From Viola odorata (taxonomy: Eukaryota; Streptophyta; Magnoliopsida; Malpighiales; Violaceae): a stretch of 64,000 nt of DNA. The stretch is from the NCBI GenBank assembly GCA_963691705.1, contig OY829541.1, positions 48,008,377-48,072,376 on the forward strand, in the 5' to 3' direction. Positions 34,366-44,652 of this stretch are shown piece by piece (the first letter of the stretch is position 1; every line of letters starts with the position of its first letter). The position numbers were made by a program, and so were the translations under genes. Under the pieces are notes generated by a model, which was not told where the DNA came from, made no database searches, and saw only the letters and a program-made list of their open reading frames with translations.

Positions 34366-36296
34366 CTAGGGCAAGACTGGTGGGTCTGCCACCCTCATTT
34401 CATCGGTTGTGAAGGGTTTGAAACCTTCATAGAATGACTTCAAGTGATGACCGTTTACTTTGAAAGCGACGCCTGTGTCTAGGCTCTGAATCTCGACAGC
34501 TCCATGGTCATAAACCGTGGTAACCAGATAGGGACCTGTCCACTTGGATTTCAATTTTCCTGCGAACAAACGCAAACGAAAGTTGTATAATAGGACTTTG
34601 TCCAACAGCAAAAGATGTGGGGACCAGAAGCTTATCGTGTTGAACTTTCATTTTGTTTTTGTAGATGAGGGCATTCTCGTAGACATCATCTCTTAATTCC
34701 TCCAATTCTTGGATTTGCAAGCGACAATTTTGGTCGGGTTGCCCTAGATATGTATTGACCTGCTTGATGGCCCAGAAGGCTTTATGATCAATCTCCACTA
34801 GCAAATGACACAGCTTGCCATAGACAAGTCGATAAGGAGTCATCCCGATTGGGGTTTTGAAGGCGGTCCGGTAAGCCCAAAGAGCATCTCCAAGTTTCGT
34901 GCTCCAATCCTTCCGTGATGGATTGACTGTCTTTTCAAGAATTGCTTTGATTTTCCGGTTGGAAATTTCGGCTTGCCCATTCGTCTGGGGGTGATAAGCG
35001 GTGGAGACGCGATGAGTCACTCCGTACTTATGGAGGAGGGAGTAGACAATTCGGTTGCAAAAATGGGTGCCCCGGTCACTAATTAGGGGGCGTGGGGTAC
35101 CGAATCGATTAAAGATATTGGAGCGTAGAAATTCGACGACTACCTTTGAGTCATCCGTCTTGGTTGCCTTGGGCTCGACCCACTTGGAAACGTAGTCGAC
35201 AGCGAGGAGGATGTAGGTGTTGCCAAAAGAATTCGAGAATGACCCTATAAAGTCAATACCCTAGATATCGAAGATCTCCCAAGAGATGATACCTGTCAAG
35301 GGTATCTGGTTGTGTGCTCCAATATTCCCTGTACTTTGGCATCTAGGGCAAGACGCACAATACATATAACAATCACGGAATAGGGATGGCCAAAAGAATC
35401 CCGCTTCGAGAACTTTCATTGCGGTCTTTTTGGTATCAAAATGGCCTCCCTCTACGGAAGAGTGACAAAACTTTAAGATTGAGGGCACTTCCTCAAAATG
35501 CCTAACCACTTGGTCGAAGCAATGCTTCCATAGGTAGGAGTTGTCCCAAATGTAGTATTTCGCTTGCTTCCGAATTCTGGTATGTTCGCTGGGTGATGCA
35601 TCCGTAAGGAAAGAGCCTGTAGCACAAAAAATTACAATATTTGTGAACCATGGAAACTGGACAGCTTGGGCAAGACAGAGACGCTCTTCAGGGAAGACAT
35701 CCCTGATTGGCACTAGAGAATTATCATCTTGGGTAGGAAGTCTACTCAAATGGTTTGCGACCACATTCTCTGCACCTTTCTCGTCCTTGATGAGAAGATG
35801 GAACTCTTGGAGGAGCAAGATCCAACGGATAAGGCGTGGTTTAGCATCTACCTTCGTCAGGAGGCACCTAAAGGCAGAATGGTCGGTGTAGACGATGACG
35901 TGAGTGCCCAGCAGGTACTGACGAAACTTGTCTAGGGCGTAAACGACAGCCATGAGTTCTCTTTCGGTGACTGTGTAGTTTTGCTGGGCAGGATCAAGTA
36001 ATTTGGAAGCATAATAAATCACATAGTGTTCTTTGTCCTTCGTCTGCCCCAAGACGGCTCCAAGCGCATGATTGTTGGCGTCGCACATGATTTCAAAGGG
36101 GAGGGACCAGTCGGGGGATCTAATAATAGGTGCAGATGTAAGCTTGGCTTTTAGAGTGGCGAACGCTTCCTTACACTTGTCATCGAATACAAAATCAGTA
36201 TCTTTTTACAATAGACGACACATTGGCTGGGTGATTTTCGAGAAATCTTTAATGAACCTCCTGTAAAAGCCAGCATGCTCTAGAAAGGAACGGATG
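34366..36296 (-). pseudogene. Athila pol remnant: RT end, RNase H, integrase
   Basis: The segment reads from the reverse transcriptase thumb (FIKDFSKI) into RNase H ([33 protein letters not shown]), then the integrase zinc finger with its His/His/Cys/Cys pattern (CHSSVEGGH...CASCPRC). The integrase core follows, containing the [14 protein letters not shown] string with the catalytic glutamate. Breaks are an in-frame TAA near 36205, an in-frame TAG at 35259 replacing a tryptophan codon of the usual WGIDF motif, and a frameshift near 34605. The first part of the polyprotein is cut off by the Tat insertion at 36297. Confidence 0.85.
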
Positions 36297-36719
36297 TGAT
36301 AAGATTCAATGTCGATCTTGTAAGATTCGGAGTCGTGCCTGATCGGAACGGTGGCGGTCGGTGCCGGATGTACCTGCAAAGCGCCGGAGGGGGGGGGGGG
36401 GTATTTATAGGCTTATTCAGCGATACCTGACGATAACAATCCAGACGATGTCTGATGGTGATGTCACAAGCGATACCGATGGATGACGTCATGAGCGATA
36501 TCGGACGGGCTGCCGGGAGCGATAAGCTAGTGGGTCCCTAGGATGGGATGGTGTCGTGCGTATAGAGTCGCGTGAGTCCCCCCCACTGATGTCGACCATC
36601 CTAGGAATCCTTCGCTGATTCTCGGGCGATATGAAGATATCTTACGGGTCTTATGGGAAATCGTCCCGGCGGGAGCGGCAAGCGTGGTAGCACCGTTAGG
36701 ACTGTCTTGATTGTTATCA
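36297..36719 (-). repeat. 3' LTR of Tat copy 1 (423 bp)
   Basis: The ends are TGATAA and TTATCA, a perfect short inverted repeat, and the left end matches copy 2 exactly where each interrupts other sequence. On the minus strand a TATAAATA box lies at 36409-36402 just before a run of 13 C, and a palindromic TGACGTCA occurs at 36484-36491. The purine tract before the LTR (cagttgggctta) is weak, so the right boundary rests on the inverted ends and on the same string in copy 2. Confidence 0.7.
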
Positions 36720-37694
36720 TAAGCCCAACTGAAAACGAGCCCGAGTGTTTACCAAGGGTTATCCATGTCTGAAATCTTAGATGAAACTTGTTCTTTCGTG
36801 GGACGGTATGTCTGCAGGATCTCTGAGTTTCTCTGACTGCTCGACGTTAACCGTGTTAAGTGATGAGCTGGAACTTAGTTCTGAAGCTTTCCAGTGAACA
36901 AGCGGATTCCGTCCTTCATTCTTATTTAGAGACCTATTTTTCTGAGGCGTTAAGAGGTCCACGAGAGACGTTGCTATTACGCTCGTGATCATAAGGGCAT
37001 TGCTTTCGCCCAGCGATGTTAGTCTGTTTGGCCTCTTGTCAGGGCTTACGGAGTCTCAACTTTATTCATGTCATAGTAGGGCTGCTGATGGGTCATTTGT
37101 GATACCGCCAAGGACTGCAACCAGGTCATGTAGTGGATTTGCATTCGTTCCAGGTCCATCATCCTTTCAAGTGTACTGAAAACATACGGAGGAGATAGAC
37201 ATTTATAGAGAAGTTAGTAAACTTTGTACTTACAGGAGTTTGAGGTCACGCGGGCCCCGTTCTCCTCTTTCGCTTAAGGAAACAACGATATCATCGCGAC
37301 TTTACGCCATCAGCTGCCTACAATTAGCGCGACTTTATACCACCAGATGCCTGCGATGTCGACGAGGTTTTACGCGTCTAAGGCCACCTGCGACATCAAC
37401 GCGGCCTTACACTGTGGATACCGGTAACCATATGGATTTTACGTAATGGCTACCCGTGATATCGTGCCTTTTGGCATTTTTCCATATTTTATCTCGCATC
37501 CTTTCGAGCATCCATGTCGCGGATAGCATACGAGCATCAACCTTTGATTCTGCTTTAGGCTTATCAGTCCTTAAGGGTGACGAGACGGCTCGCCTTTTGA
37601 GGACCTCTTTGTTCTTTCCAAGGCCTCTCTTTGGGGCCTATAAATTGGGGAACTTTCTCCACCCACGTTCTCCTCATCTCTGGCAATTCACATC
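36720..37694 (+). promoter_or_regulatory. Upstream region of antisense gene 1, with a ~36-bp repeat array (copy 1)
   Basis: No coding region is seen. At 37288-37432 there are four degenerate units of about 36 bp built on gcgactttacgccaycagatgcct. The same array occurs in copy 2 at 49809-49955. A TATAAATT box at 37639-37646 lies about 55 bp before the ATG of antisense gene 1. Confidence 0.55.
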
Positions 37695-38072
37695 ATGGAT
37701 CATTTGACTAAGAATTTCCTCCTTTCCAAGGGCCATTCTCTCAAGAACCTCAATGATGGCGACGTCGGGTTCCTGGAGAACATGCTAGTCAAGACCTCTG
37801 AGGACATCCTGGAGCTGCAAGGAATGCTGACCCCTCTTCATTCCAGGCTGGGAGCCACGTCTCTGGAGGATTTCAGTCCTTTGGAGAGCGTGTCAAAGCT
37901 GGCTGCCTCCATCGCTCGGATTCAAGTGGTGATTGCCATGCTGCAGCAGCGCAAGGATATGCTGGGGTGCTGCCTGAAGGGGATGAGAGCCACCTCCCAT
38001 GATCTGATTCTGGTCATGGATTCTCTGAGAGACCTTCCCGAAGTGCCTGAGTACGCTAGCTCTGATGCCTGA
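37695..38072 (+). CDS. Antisense gene 1 of Tat copy 1: small coiled-coil protein
   Basis: An open frame of 125 codons from ATG 37695 encodes MDHLTKNFLLSKGHSLKN, then two predicted amphipathic helices (SEDILELQGMLTPLHSRL and SVSKLAASIARIQVVIAML), a QQRKDML string, and a short acidic tail. It lies antisense to the retrotransposon's gag-pol. It has its own TATA box upstream and an AATAAATAAA signal at 38146-38155. Copy 2 has the same gene at 50229 with a one-base loss. No known domain is recognised; the helices suggest an oligomeric adaptor, which is inference. The C-terminal half resembles the mariner ORF at 18509. Confidence 0.65.
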   Translation: MDHLTKNFLLSKGHSLKNLNDGDVGFLENMLVKTSEDILELQGMLTPLHSRLGATSLEDFSPLESVSKLAASIARIQVVIAMLQQRKDMLGCCLKGMRATSHDLILVMDSLRDLPEVPEYASSDA

Positions 38073-38403
38073 TAGCGATGGCTCCCTTTGGGCCTTTTCT
38101 CTTTTCCTCCTGGCATGTAAATGTACTTTCCGGCCCCTAGGCCATAATAAATAAACTGGTTTTAGTACGCCATTTTGCAACTGTTCTTCTTCTTTAATGC
38201 GCCCTTTGCCTTTTTTTCTTGGAGATATTCTTAGCCCAACTGAAAACGGTTCAGCAACTGGGTGGTTTTCTGATTGGTTGTTCAGTATTAAATCTACGCC
38301 GCTGTTGTCCTGGCAACTGATTGGGCGATTTTGCAATTTTCCTCGATCAGGGGAAAATCTCAACAGGCGTGACTGTAAACCCATATCCGCACTTCAGGCT
38401 GTA

Positions 38404-38473
38404 CACGTGTCTTCTCTCAAGAGTCGGGTTGGAAGATAGAAGATCCTTTTTCCCAATTTTCTGGCTATTTAAG
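38404..38473 (+). promoter_or_regulatory. CACGTG box and TATA-like box before antisense gene 2 (copy 1)
   Basis: CACGTG lies at 38404-38409 and TATTTAAG at 38466-38473, with the ATG at 38543. In copy 2 the TATA is better (TATAAAAAG near 50998) while the box is changed to CACGCG. Confidence 0.5.
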
Positions 38474-38542
38474 GGATCTTCTTCCCCTCGTTATTCTTCG
38501 TCTCATTGCTGTTTTTTCCTCTGATTAGTATTCTGTGATCTC

Positions 38543-38974
38543 ATGGCCGATTCTCATTTTTTAGATACGTTCGCCCGAGATTCTCCACCAACTCCTCCAA
38601 CTTCTCCTGACTTAGATAATCCTCCTCCGTCGCCTCCCTGGAGGCCGCCTGTTCGCCGACGGTGCCGCAAGAGGCGGAGGAAAGATGCTGCGAAGGCATC
38701 TAAATCGTTTTTTGATTCTCTTGCTTCTTTCTCTTCGAAGGGGAAAGAAACGTCTTTCCTTTCTAACGAGTCACCGCCAAGGGCTCTTTCCGCCTGTTCA
38801 GCTGTTAAAGCGGTGTCGCCGTCTGTCAAGGAGGAGTCGGATCGATCATCCACACGAGTGGGGGAGAAGGTTAAGGAACCTTTCCCTTTCGCTGGCGAGG
38901 ATCCATCGCCTTTAGGTGAAGATGATGATAACGTGGTCTACTGCTACGGCATCTCCTGGTCTGACGGCGAATAG
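38543..38974 (+). CDS. Antisense gene 2 of Tat copy 1: basic proline-rich protein
   Basis: An open frame of 143 codons from ATG 38543. The order is an N-terminal MADSHFLDTFARDSPPTPP, a proline-rich stretch, a strongly basic cluster RRRCRKRRRKDAAKASK that looks like a nuclear localisation signal, a Ser-rich middle, and a conserved acidic C-terminus ending VVYCYGISWSDGE. Copy 2 (51080-51490) keeps both ends and the basic cluster, with only in-frame length differences, which suggests past selection on the protein. An AATAATAAAA signal follows near 39018. No domain is recognised; a nuclear or nucleic-acid-binding role is inferred from composition only. Confidence 0.65.
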   Translation: MADSHFLDTFARDSPPTPPTSPDLDNPPPSPPWRPPVRRRCRKRRRKDAAKASKSFFDSLASFSSKGKETSFLSNESPPRALSACSAVKAVSPSVKEESDRSSTRVGEKVKEPFPFAGEDPSPLGEDDDNVVYCYGISWSDGE

Positions 38975-39196
38975 TTGGGCATACCATGCCTCTTTGTAGA
39001 TGCCGTATGGCTTTCCCAAATAATAAAATGACATTTTTATTTCCTTTCGCTCTTCTGTCGCTTTTCTTTCTTTATGTTTCCAGGATTATTGCGGGAGTAG
39101 GCCTTTCGCTTGACGCAACCGCCTTTCGGTTTTCAGTCAGTAACTGTCTTCTCCCAAAAGACATTGATGACTATCCACGCGTCCTTTTCCATTCTG

Positions 39197-39248
39197 CACG
39201 TGTTTTATTTTGACAGGCTGTTCCTTTTTTAGGTTTAACCTTTATAAG
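39197..39248 (+). promoter_or_regulatory. CACGTG box and TATA-like box before antisense gene 3 (copy 1)
   Basis: CACGTG lies at 39197-39202 and TTTATAAGG at about 39240-39248. The same CACGTG is present in copy 2 at 51705-51710. Confidence 0.5.
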
Positions 39249-39436
39249 GAGTTTACTCTTCTCTTTTAGTATTTTTTGCTAATATTTCAAAATTCTTCGT
39301 ATTTCCTTTCTTCTGTGCTTCTTTCTTCTCAAGGGATTTTACTGCAATTGCTCGCCGGTGCCGACGGCCGATTCACTGGTTCTCTGCTCCATGTATTTTG
39401 CTTCTCTGTTGCCATAGCTTTACTTTCCATTCCATT

Positions 39437-41678
39437 ATGTCTCGCGTTAGGCCCTCTACAATTATCAAAAATCCTCTAGATCCCGAAGTCAGGAGAGCTC
39501 GTAGTGTTTTTTATTGTAATGAGGTTTTGAGGGCTGAGTTAGAGGAGAACGGTATCACTTTTCCCACGGGATATCGCCCCTTTGTCCCATTGAAAGATAC
39601 TCGGCTCACTGATGCCATGTGGGGGACGTTCCGGTTGGTTTATTTCAAGATGTTTACCTACGGGTTTCGTCTCCCGCTTCATACTTCTCTGATGAAACTG
39701 CTAAACCATTACGATCTCAATCCCGTTCAAATAACCCCACCTTCCTGGTGTGGGCTTTACGCCTTTCTTCGCTCGTGTGAGATGAAGCATATTTTCGCTC
39801 CATCGCTCGATCTGTTCCGCACGTTTTTCACTTTGAGGTGTCACAACTGCTTAGTGGATATTACCCCAAGATGGAATGGTGCTCTTGTCCGGTTTTTCTG
39901 GCGGAATTTTCAAGGTTTCGAAGAGAATGTGGACAACTAGAAGAATGGCTTCTTCACCCTTCGCTTGCCCTCTCGGTATTGGCGCGGTGGTTTCAACCGA
40001 GAGATTACTAGTGCCGCTTGGCGAGAACCAGATGTGCTGTCTAGTATGGATGTATCCAATGTTAACGCCTTATTAGAAATAGAAGGGCCTTTCCGCATTC
40101 GGGAATTTGCTCGGTTCAGGCCTTTGTCAGAGTGTGTCGTTGGTGAGTCTTTTCTTTTATCGCCTTATCGCTTCGACTTTCTTGTCATATTAAAATATTT
40201 TATCGGCAGGTAACGCTGAGGGTCGATCCTCCGAGGAAGGTGACATTCCTCTAAACGTGGTGCTGCTTCAGACATTACCTCCTTCTCCTCCACCCGAAGG
40301 CTCTAGTCGTCCACCTATTCCGCCGCGAGGAAGGAGAAACAAAACCGTCGCGACACGCAACACATCTGCCCGACCTTCCCATTTCCTTGAGAATTGGCTA
40401 CCGTCTCGCGGTAAGAGAGTGGCCCCAAGTAATCCCGTGATTGAAGAGGTTGACAGTGACAGCGGAAGCATGGATACTGGTTCCGAGCTGCGCCATGCCA
40501 CCCTTGCCCAACGAATGAAACTTAGGTCCAGAAAAGGTGATCCTGCAGCAGAGTCAACCGAGGACGATAGCGAAGAGATCGCTACCAAAATGGAGCGTCT
40601 CGTAAAGAGAGTTCGCAAAGAGAAATCTGACCCACCAGTTCCTTCCGTGGAGGAAATCAATGGGGTTCCTTCCGAGGAGGTTGACGCCTCGCACGTTACA
40701 GGTCCCTTGCCAGTGACGGAAGTTACCAAGGTGCCCTCTGCCATTCCTCCCAAGGTTAACGAGGCTTCGGCAGCGGTGGGCTCTCCCTCGGTGTCTGGCG
40801 GTCCTAGATCCCCTATTCGCTCCTTTATTCCAGATGTGAGCTTACCAACTCCGAATCCCATCGCTTCTCCTCCACGGAAGCCTCAGCCTTTGTTTCTTTC
40901 TTCGATTTCGGGCATTGGTGATTCTGCAAAAAATTGCTCTCCTCCTTATATTGCCAACCTTTCCCCTCAAGGTCTTCAAGGCCCCATTGATTATCAGCTG
41001 GACTTGTCTTCCCTTGGTTCCGACGGTCTCCGTGCTTTAGGGGTATCGGACCCGTCATCGCGAGAGGAACCAGTGGGCCCGATAGTGGGGCAAATGTTTA
41101 CTTCTTCGAAGGACAAAGAAGAGTTTTTGCGGCGTCCTCCAGACGTACGCCATTCACGTCTTCTGACTGACATGCTGGCCTGCTTCCGCGAGTTAAACTA
41201 CTTTTTTGAGGATCATCGTGACAAGGTTCAACCTTCTCTTGATTTAAAGGGAGAACTAGATGCTGCTTTAGGGAAGGTAACGGAGCTGTCGCAGCTTCAG
41301 GAGCGGACCCGGGCGGAGTTGGACGACTGTCGCGCTGAGCTTGCTCGAGAAAGATCAAAAGGGAAGGCTAAGATAGACCTTCTGGAGGCGGAATTGGTGG
41401 TAGCTGACAGAAAGAATATCTTCCTTCGCGAAGAGATAGCATCTCGTGATGCGGATTTGGCCAAAGTGCCTTCAAAGATAGCCTAGTGGAAGAACAAGAC
41501 CATGGATATTTGTATCGCTGAATTTATGAGTCTCTATCGCCAGGGAACTGTTGACTCGTCAGTGCTGACCGATTACGCTTCCAAGAGACTGAAGGATTTG
41601 GGCGAAGGTGAGGGAGATCTTCCTTCTTCTGGAGAAAAGCGGAGGAATGGTGATCGCGATGCTCGCGAGGGCCCATGA
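39437..41678 (+). pseudogene. Antisense gene 3 of Tat copy 1: Transposase_28-like protein, two stops
   Basis: Exon 1 is 39437-40142 and exon 2 is 40210-41678, with a 67-bp intron (GTGAGT...CGGCAG) in phase 1. The N-terminal domain has YFKMFTYGFRLPLHTSLMK and WCGLYAFLRSCEMKH, a pattern like the 'putative gypsy type transposon' family (Transposase_28). Exon 2 encodes a proline/serine/acid-rich linker and a coiled coil (LSQLQERTRAELDDCRAEL). Two in-frame TAG codons break it: 39938 (Trp in copy 2) and 41484. The gene is antisense to gag-pol. Copy 2 carries the same structure at 51945. The function of this family is unknown. Confidence 0.7.
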
Positions 41679-41953
41679 TTAATCGAGGTTGCTCTATTTA
41701 GAAGATTTTCCGCTTATTTGTTTCTTTGTCTTGTAATAATGCCTTGTTGTGCGACAATACTTGTATTTGATTGCTATTTGATTTTCATTCCGCCTTTTCG
41801 CGTTAACCCAACGCTATTCTTTTAATCAACGCCATCTTGCGTTATCTCCTTTCTTGCGATATCGCTCTTGTTTTTCCCAAGAGATAGTACCTGCTTTTCA
41901 GAGCATTTAATGCTTGCTATCCTTTCCTTAGAAAAGTCGTGATTGTGCAGGCA

Positions 41954-42126
41954 CACGTGTCTATTTCTTCCAGCGCCACGGGCTAGCGTGCTTGAGAACT
42001 TTGCCTAAATCGAGGCGTTGTAGCACTTTTCTAGGATTGCACTCATTACCTGAGTCTGTTCCTTATGCCGCTTCCACGCAACGACTGTGGCATTCGTCAT
42101 TTCGTTCGATCATTAGGGTTATAAAA
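41954..42126 (+). promoter_or_regulatory. CACGTG box and TATA box before antisense gene 4 (copy 1)
   Basis: CACGTG lies at 41954-41959 and TATAAAA at 42120-42126, inside a block that is strongly conserved in copy 2 (CACGTG 54446-54451, TATAAAA about 54612). The ATG is at 42295. The 41679-41953 stretch is the 3' region of antisense gene 3, with AATAATG near 41735. Confidence 0.55.
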
Positions 42127-42294
42127 CCCAATATTTATTCTTTTCCCTTTTCTTTTATCATCCCACTTTATCATATTTTCTTTTAGCCGTCTTATTTTCT
42201 CCCCACTATTCAAGGCTCTTTGAAGTGCTTTTCTCTGAAGGTATTTCCTTTCTCCTCCATCGCCTTCTTCATCTTTTAATTCTTTAATTCTGCC

Positions 42295-44652
42295 ATGGCT
42301 AAGACTCGCCGTACTGAATCGAAATCTGCCGATGAGAAAAGGATGGATATTACGGCTAGTGTTATCACATCTGAGGCCGCTCTCCGTGAGCATTTGGCCG
42401 CCCATAATGCTGATATTCCTGATGATTATAAAACCACTGTTGCCCCTGAGTCCCTACGTTTGAACAACATTTTGACTGGCAATCGTAGGGTTATGTATGC
42501 GCAAATGTTCCGTTATGGCTTTCGGCTTCCCATTGACTCTTTTGTCAAAGAATTGCTTGTTGCCGACGATCTAACTCCGACCCAACTATCCCCAAATGCA
42601 TATTGTTGTGTTTATGCTTTTCTGGAACTTTTCAAATACAAAGGGATTACTTCCCCTTCCCTTCTACTACTTAAATCTCTTTTTAAGCTGATGAAATGCC
42701 GGGGGGTGATAACGATATCGCCCCGTTTTGACGATGACTCTCTAAAGTCTTTTACTTGGAAACTCCTCCATATCGAGTCTTCCGTTGATGCCTGGAAAAA
42801 GGAGTTTTTTGTGATAGATCTTCCTGGAGATCTTGGTTCCTGGTGGCGATCTGGGTTTAACCAAAATGTGGATGACAACGTTTGGAGCCGACCAGGGACC
42901 CTTCCGAAACGTGAGCAAGACTGGTTAAACACATTGCTCAAACTGGAAATCAGCGTTCACATTCGTCAAGTGGCTTGTAGAATGGTCATTCGATCTTGTG
43001 TTAAACGTGAGTGTCGCGTTACTCCTTTCTTTGTTATCGCTGATACTAATGCTGACGTTATTTTGTGCTTTCGCAGCGACGGATCCCAACTATAAACCTG
43101 AGAGCGTAAGGAGACGCTTGAAAAGGGCTCAAGAGAGAGAAGAAAAAAAGAGAGCTACTTCCACGGAAGCAACTGATAACCCCACCGATCTTCCGGCTAC
43201 TTCCGCTACTCTTGTTCAAGTTTCCTCTTCTTCGGTCAGTGTGGGGGATCCTGATATTCTTTCAGGCGTTCCCCTTGTGACCATCGCTGCTCCTCCTGCC
43301 CAGCCTTCTTCTTCTTCTAAGGCTCCTAAGGCCATTGCCAAAGGAAAAAAGAAGAGAAAAATGAGAAGTGTCGCCGCTCTTACACCTTCTTTGGACGCGG
43401 CAGACTCTTCAGAAGTACCTCCTCCCAACGCTGATACGGTGAGGGTGCCTTTTAGCCACGATATACTACCTTTCTATGTCTGTCGTTGTTTGATTTCTTT
43501 CTTTTCTTTATTTCATATCGCGTTTTTGGCAGGACACTATTGCTGTCGCTACCTCCGCTCTTCCCTCAGGTGATATGGATTTGGGTTATGCGCTAACTGG
43601 CTCAAAGAAAAGACAGCGGTTGGGAGAGGAGGGCAAATATCCATCTTCCTCTACCGCCGAGATGGAGAACAGATCTGCGGACGGGTTTGACTCTACGGCT
43701 ATTCCCCAGGGAGGGAATCCGTCAGGATTTCTGGAGAATTTAGGCACGGGCGAGACTTTCGGGGTTTCGCCCAATTCTTTTGGTGGTCCTGTTCACGCAT
43801 ATTCCTCCAATATAGGATATCAGGAGGTTATGCCAGATTTTTCAGGCTATCAGCCTCATGACGCTTATTTTGCTCCAGGGGGTTCGTCCACACAGGCTCG
43901 CTCTCCTTTTCCTCTGGCCTTCATTCCTTCAAGCATCCCCCTACAGGCCCGTTATGGCGAAGGAGGTACCACCTTTAACTTTGTGGCGGATCTTAGTCCG
44001 CTAGGTGGGGCCGTTACTGTGACCCATCAAGTTGCACTGTACGATCTGCGTAACACTGGTCTGGCGGCACTGGGGGGGTGATGGCTCGGATGAGGTTATG
44101 GCTTTATTGGCTTCCCAAGTACTGGCGTCAGAACGGGAAGCCTTCCTTTCCAGGCCCGTGGTTAACAGGGTGAACTCATTACGCTCCAACCTTTTTACAA
44201 ATATGATGCAGTTCCATTACTGGGCGGAGGAAGCGCAGCATCAGGCTGCTTTTCTTTCCTCCTCTTTGGAAGAATTAGCACGAGAGCGGAATGAGAAGAA
44301 AAAGTTGCTGGAGGAGCGTACAAACTTATTGTTGGCTCATCAGAAGCTGAAAGAAGAACAATCTGTCGCCTTGGTAGCGGAGAGGGCCAAAGTTACTGCC
44401 TTGGAGAATGAGAAGTCATCCCTGGCCAAGGAGAAAGCTGCCCTGGAGGAAGAGCTAGCCGATAGGAGCCTGTGGCACGTCGAGCAGACTGCCGCTATTT
44501 TGGTCGATTGCTTTGAAGAAGTCCACGGGGTTGACGCGTACAAACCCGATGAGGTCACTGCCGCTTTCAAACGAAGATCTGGCCATCTTAATGAGGAGGG
44601 CTTTCGCCAAGCTAAAGCGGCAGGCTGGAAACGGAGGCACCCCGAAGGTTGA
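42295..44652 (+). pseudogene. Antisense gene 4 of Tat copy 1: paralogue of gene 3, one frameshift
   Basis: Three exons fit: 42295-43006, 43077-43438 and 43533-44652. The introns (70 and 94 bp) have GT-AG ends, and the first sits in phase 1 at the same place as in antisense gene 3. The N-terminal domain reads YAQMFRYGFRLPIDSFVKEL and CVYAFLELFKYKG, clearly related to gene 3. Exon 2 is basic and Ser/Pro-rich. Exon 3 ends in a long coiled coil (LARERNEKKKLLEERTNLL) and a conserved EVTAAFKRRSGH segment. The only break seen is an extra G in a G-run near 44075 (7 versus 6 in copy 2). Ancestral length is about 730 codons. Confidence 0.72.

Larger units (their letters stand above)
28756..36296 (-). 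mobile_element. Athila-lineage Ty3/gypsy retrotransposon, 3' part
   Basis: Read on the minus strand, the order from 36296 down is end of reverse transcriptase, RNase H, integrase, an Athila ORF-1-like gene, a long untranslated stretch, polypurine tract and 3' LTR. The 5' half (LTR, gag, protease and most of the reverse transcriptase) is missing because a Tat element inserted at 36297. The residue patterns around RNase H ([15 protein letters not shown]) and the absence of a chromodomain after the integrase fit the Athila lineage. All genes are inactivated. Confidence 0.85.

Noticed and set aside
36560..36600. Run of C (gtccccccc) considered as the Tat polypurine tract and LTR end
   Set aside because: No CA end precedes it, whereas the TTATCA at 36714-36719 mirrors the TGATAA start and recurs in copy 2, so the LTR was ended there.
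37288..37432. Considered as a CRISPR-like array
   Set aside because: Units are contiguous and degenerate with no unique spacers, and the genome is a plant; it is a minisatellite.
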